Positions 61,626-64,000 of a stretch of 64,000 nucleotides of DNA are shown piece after piece (the stretch's first letter is position 1; every line of letters begins with the position of its first letter). Location: NCBI RefSeq assembly GCF_001667185.1, contig NZ_LZIC01000023.1, positions 1-64,000 of the forward strand. Direction: 5' to 3'. The translations under genes and the position numbers were made by a program. The notes under the pieces were generated by a model, which worked only from the letters and a program-made list of their open reading frames with translations, was not told the DNA's origin and ran no database searches. This DNA comes from Mycobacterium sp. 852002-50816_SCH5313054-b. GTDB lineage: Bacteria > Actinomycetota > Actinomycetes > Mycobacteriales > Mycobacteriaceae.

Positions 61626-62750
61626 TCACGCGATTGCGTTGACCGCGGTCGACAACTTCGACTTGAAGGAGTCCGGAATCGGGATGTATCCGTTGTCCGC
61701 CAAGCCGTTTTGGCCCGCACCGATGGTGCTCTGCAGGAACGCCTTCACCGCTGTGCCGACCTGCGAGTCGGGATACTTCGAGCAGACCACCTCGTAGGTC
61801 GCCAGCACGATCGGGTAGGCGTCGGGCTGGTTGGGCCGGTAGAAGGAGATGGTGTCGAGGGCCAGGTCGTTGCCCTGCTTGATGAACCAGGCGGCGGAGA
61901 TCGTCTTGCCCACCGAGTCCGCGCCGATCGCCACCGGGTCCGGGCCGGCCGACGTGATGACCTTGGCCATGTTCAGGTGCTGCGCCTGGGCGAACGACCA
62001 TTCGTTGTAGGTGATCGATCCCTCGGTGGCCTTGATTGCGGCAGAGGTACCGTCGTTGCCCTTGGCGCCCTCGCCGACGCCGCCGTTGAACGTCTTCCCG
62101 GCGCCCTTGCCCCACGCGCCGTTGGAGGCCGCATCGAGGTAGTGCTGGAAGTTGTCCGTCGTCCCGGACTGGTCGTTACGGAAGACGACGTGAATCGGCT
62201 CGGCCGGCAGGGTGGTGCCGCCGTTGAGGCCCGCGATCGCCGGATCGTTCCAGGTGGTGATGGCGCCGTTGAAGATCTTCGCCGCGGTCTGGCCGTCCAG
62301 ATTCAGCGAACTGACGCCCTTGACGTTGTAGGTGATCGCGATCGGGCCGAACACCACCGGCAGGTTCCACGCCGGCGAGCCGCAGCGCTGCTGGGCCGCG
62401 GTGTATTCGTTGGGGGCTAACGGCGAGTCGGAACCGCCGAAATCGGTTTGGTTGCCGTTGAATTCGCTGATTCCGGCACCGGAGCCGTTGGCCGTGTAGT
62501 TCAGGGTCTGACCGGGGCAGGCCTGTTCGAAGGCGTTGACGAAGCGGGTCATAGCGTTGGCCTGGGCCGTGGAGCCGCTGGCCTTCAGTGTCTTCTTCCC
62601 CCCGCAACTCACGCTGCCCGTCGACGCGCCCGACGCACCCGTCGAGGCGCCGCCACCGCTCGCATTGTTGTTGTCATTGCCACACCCGGACACCACCAGG
62701 GCGGCGCAAGCCAGCACACCCACCGCGGCACCAAATCGGTTCAGTTTCAA
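61626..62750 (-). CDS. pstS3: Phosphate-binding lipoprotein PstS (PstS3-like)
   Basis: 374 aa. Lipoprotein signal peptide with lipobox VSGC (Cys23), then an Asn/Gly/Ser linker and the phosphate-binding lobes: [80 protein letters not shown]. The N-terminus [14 protein letters not shown] and overall sequence match H37Rv PstS3 (Rv0928) rather than PstS1. First gene of pstS3-pstC2-pstA1; expected under phosphate control (RegX3). Confidence 0.95.
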   Translation of the reverse strand: MKLNRFGAAVGVLACAALVVSGCGNDNNNASGGGASTGASGASTGSVSCGGKKTLKASGSTAQANAMTRFVNAFEQACPGQTLNYTANGSGAGISEFNGNQTDFGGSDSPLAPNEYTAAQQRCGSPAWNLPVVFGPIAITYNVKGVSSLNLDGQTAAKIFNGAITTWNDPAIAGLNGGTTLPAEPIHVVFRNDQSGTTDNFQHYLDAASNGAWGKGAGKTFNGGVGEGAKGNDGTSAAIKATEGSITYNEWSFAQAQHLNMAKVITSAGPDPVAIGADSVGKTISAAWFIKQGNDLALDTISFYRPNQPDAYPIVLATYEVVCSKYPDSQVGTAVKAFLQSTIGAGQNGLADNGYIPIPDSFKSKLSTAVNAIA

Positions 62751-62836
62751 TTCTCTTCCTTAACAGTAGGGATGAAACGTCGCCGCCGCCGGGAGGCCGC
62801 GGCTCGGCAACCAGCCTTCACACGCAGCCATGTAGC

Positions 62837-62855
62837 TAACAGTAACAAGGTTAAC
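62837..62855. promoter_or_regulatory. TAAC-repeat patch upstream of pstS
   Basis: TAAC occurs at 62837, 62843 and 62852 (minus strand GTTA), about 90-105 bp before the pstS start in the 281-bp divergent gap. Phosphate regulators bind repeated half-sites, but the 9/6-bp spacing does not match the 11-bp PHO-box unit. Weak candidate only. The rest of the gap holds a KstR box near the SDR gene. Confidence 0.25.
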
Positions 62856-62949
62856 GTTCGGAGAATTCTGTCCGGCGTTCCGCACCCGGTGAACAAGCGC
62901 GCAATCGCCGCCGTCGGGGCCATTGCATCCCGGCGCCCGTATGACAAAC

Positions 62950-62963
62950 TAGAACCTGTTTCA
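62950..62963 (+). promoter_or_regulatory. KstR operator
   Basis: TAGAACCTGTTTCA matches TNNAACNNGTTNNA exactly and is preceded by AAC, as in typical KstR sites (AACTAGAAC). It lies 68 bp upstream of the SDR start. Third KstR box in the window, all before oxidoreductase genes. Confidence 0.7.
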
Positions 62964-63031
62964 GAAATGCCGGAATGGGAGTCGGCGGGTTTTGTTACCG
63001 TGTCGCCGACGACTCGAATAGAAAGGCCGCA

Positions 63032-63823
63032 ATGATCCTTGACAGGTTCCGTCTGGACGACAAAGTCGCCGTCATCACCGGTGGCGGGCGTGGCCTCGGT
63101 GCGGCCATCGCGCTGGCTTTCGCCGAGGCAGGCGCGGATGTGCTCATCGCGTCGCGCACCCAATCCCAACTAGACGCCGTCGCCGACGAGGTCCGCGCCA
63201 CCGGCCGTCGCGCCCACGCCGTCGCCGCCGACCTGGCCCACCCGGAGTCCACCGCGGAGCTGGCGGCCCAGGCCGTCGAGGCCTTCGGAAAACTAGACAT
63301 CGTCGTCAACAACGTCGGCGGGACCATGCCCAACACCCTGCTGACCACCTCGACCAAGGACCTCAAGGAGGCGTTCACCTTCAACGTGGCAACCGCCCAC
63401 GCGCTCACCGTCGCGGCGGTGCCGCTGATGCTGGAGCACTCCGGTGGCGGCAGCATCATCAACATCACCTCCACCATGGGCCGGCTGGCGGGGCGCGGTT
63501 TCGCCGCCTACGGCACCGCCAAAGCCGCGCTGTCCCACTACACCCGGCTCGCCGCGCTGGACCTGTGCCCGCGTATCCGGGTCAACGCCATCGCGCCGGG
63601 TTCGATCCTGACGTCGGCGCTGGACGTGGTGGCCTCCAACGAGGAGCTGCGCGCACCGATGGAGAAGGTGACGCCGATGCGCCGCCTCGGTGATCCCGTC
63701 GACATCGCGGCTGCCGCAGTGTATTTGGCGTCACCAGCCGGTAGCTTTCTGACCGGCAAGACGCTGGAGGTCGACGGCGGTCTCACCTACCCCAACCTCG
63801 ATATCCCCGTCCCCGACCTGTGA
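63032..63823 (+). CDS. Short-chain dehydrogenase/reductase
   Basis: 263 aa, H37Rv Rv0927c-like. [35 protein letters not shown] (TGxxxGxG loop), [50 protein letters not shown] (Ser, Tyr, Lys), and [14 protein letters not shown]. The ATG at 63032 has GAAAGG upstream. A KstR operator in its promoter points to sterol/steroid or lipid alcohol metabolism. The following reductase gene starts 25 bp later. Confidence 0.93.
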   Translation: MILDRFRLDDKVAVITGGGRGLGAAIALAFAEAGADVLIASRTQSQLDAVADEVRATGRRAHAVAADLAHPESTAELAAQAVEAFGKLDIVVNNVGGTMPNTLLTTSTKDLKEAFTFNVATAHALTVAAVPLMLEHSGGGSIINITSTMGRLAGRGFAAYGTAKAALSHYTRLAALDLCPRIRVNAIAPGSILTSALDVVASNEELRAPMEKVTPMRRLGDPVDIAAAAVYLASPAGSFLTGKTLEVDGGLTYPNLDIPVPDL

Positions 63824-63848
63824 ACCCCGACCGCTGAAGGAGCCCGCC

Positions 63849-64000
63849 ATGGCCATCCCCGTCGTTCAGTTGGGCACCGGCAATGTCGGCGTCCACGCGC
63901 TCAAAGCGCTTATCACCAACCCGGAATTCGAACTCACCGGCGTGTGGGTCTCCTCGGACGCCAAGGCCGGCAAGGACGCGGCGGAGCTTGTCGGGCTTCC
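63849..64000 (+). CDS. NAD(P)-binding reductase, partial (Rv0926c-like)
   Basis: N-terminal 50 codons only; the gene runs off the window. MAIPVVQLGTGNVGVHALKALI is a Rossmann loop (GTGNVG) of the dihydrodipicolinate-reductase-like family found in mycobacterial lipid and steroid clusters. AAGGAG lies 6 nt before the ATG. Co-transcribed with the preceding SDR and so likely under the same KstR box. Confidence 0.85.
   Translation, partial: MAIPVVQLGTGNVGVHALKALITNPEFELTGVWVSSDAKAGKDAAELVGL

Noticed and set aside
62837-62855. PHO-box (RegX3/PhoP) site before pstS
   Set aside because: GTTA repeats are present but the spacing is not 11 bp and no GTTCACC-type unit is found; kept only as a weak feature.
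1-64000. CRISPR arrays, insertion sequences, prophage or toxin-antitoxin loci
   Set aside because: No spaced direct-repeat array, transposase, integrase, capsid or toxin-antitoxin pair was found; only the tRNA scar hints at past integration.

Overview
The window is a GC-rich (about 66-68%) actinobacterial chromosome segment with tightly packed operons, many GTG/TTG starts and 1-8 bp start/stop overlaps. Gene content and order match the Mycobacterium tuberculosis H37Rv segment from about Rv0996 back to Rv0926c (inverted; homologue numbers are from memory). It is not M. tuberculosis complex: cobF is present, the Fpg-like gene next to it is full length, Ku has a long lysine-rich tail, and several H37Rv islands (PE_PGRS genes, csoR-ctpV, Rv0986-0988, the pknD-pstS2-pstB-pstS1-pstC1-pstA2 block) are missing. 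A slow-growing non-tuberculous Mycobacterium, perhaps close to the M. avium complex, is the best guess.

Layout. 1-600: intact tRNA-Ala(CGC), a scrambled partial copy of it and an unrecognised 72-aa ORF between them. 0.6-4.8 kb (minus): sepX/glpR, rimJ-type acetyltransferase, moeA, galU. 4.9-7.2 kb (plus): 5-formyl-THF cyclo-ligase, a CIRCE-controlled zinc-cysteine chaperone (Ruc), a SAF-domain protein, mscL. 7.2-11.8 kb (minus): rpmF, mprA-mprB two-component system, protease pepD, moaB2, with MprA boxes before mprA and pepD. 11.9-20.4 kb (plus): six overlapping genes for acyl-CoA oxidation/carboxylation (AtuA-like, fadE13, accD2, accA2, fadE12, echA7). 20.5-30 kb: DUF1707 protein, aldo-keto reductase, MoxR ATPase/VWA pair, purN-purH, perM and a DUF5336 membrane antigen. 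30-36.8 kb: F420-type oxidoreductase with a KstR box, thiolase-like enzyme, sucCD, M23 endopeptidase. 36.9-41.5 kb: uvrD1, chorismate mutase, pgi. 41.6-50.3 kb: accessory oxidoreductive genes (TetR/MpaB, SDR, Fpg-like glycosylase, cobF, AurF-like diiron protein, flavoprotein), then a STAS-ATPase sigma-factor regulator and a second KstR-box oxidoreductase. 50.3-59.7 kb: enoyl-CoA hydratase, methyltransferase, FAH-MBL fusion, ligD, a mannitol dehydrogenase/PfkB pair, and ku. 59.7-64 kb: pstS3-pstC2-pstA1, then a third KstR-box SDR and the start of a reductase.

The most notable item is upstream of the chorismate mutase gene (39295-39443). A promoter is placed so that transcription starts on the GTG of a 19-codon ORF reading MLNMQRRFFYGYRLAVPVV. 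Its Phe-Phe-Tyr-Gly-Tyr cluster is followed by a hairpin and a U-rich intrinsic terminator. This is the architecture of a leader-peptide attenuator sensing Phe/Tyr, the end products downstream of chorismate mutase. Other structure includes a leaderless 18-codon ORF overlapping the pgi start, a 41-bp nested palindrome between the tetR and mpaB-like genes, a SigF-type promoter with a long structured leader before the STAS-ATPase gene, and a collagen-like repeat inside the PepD protease domain.
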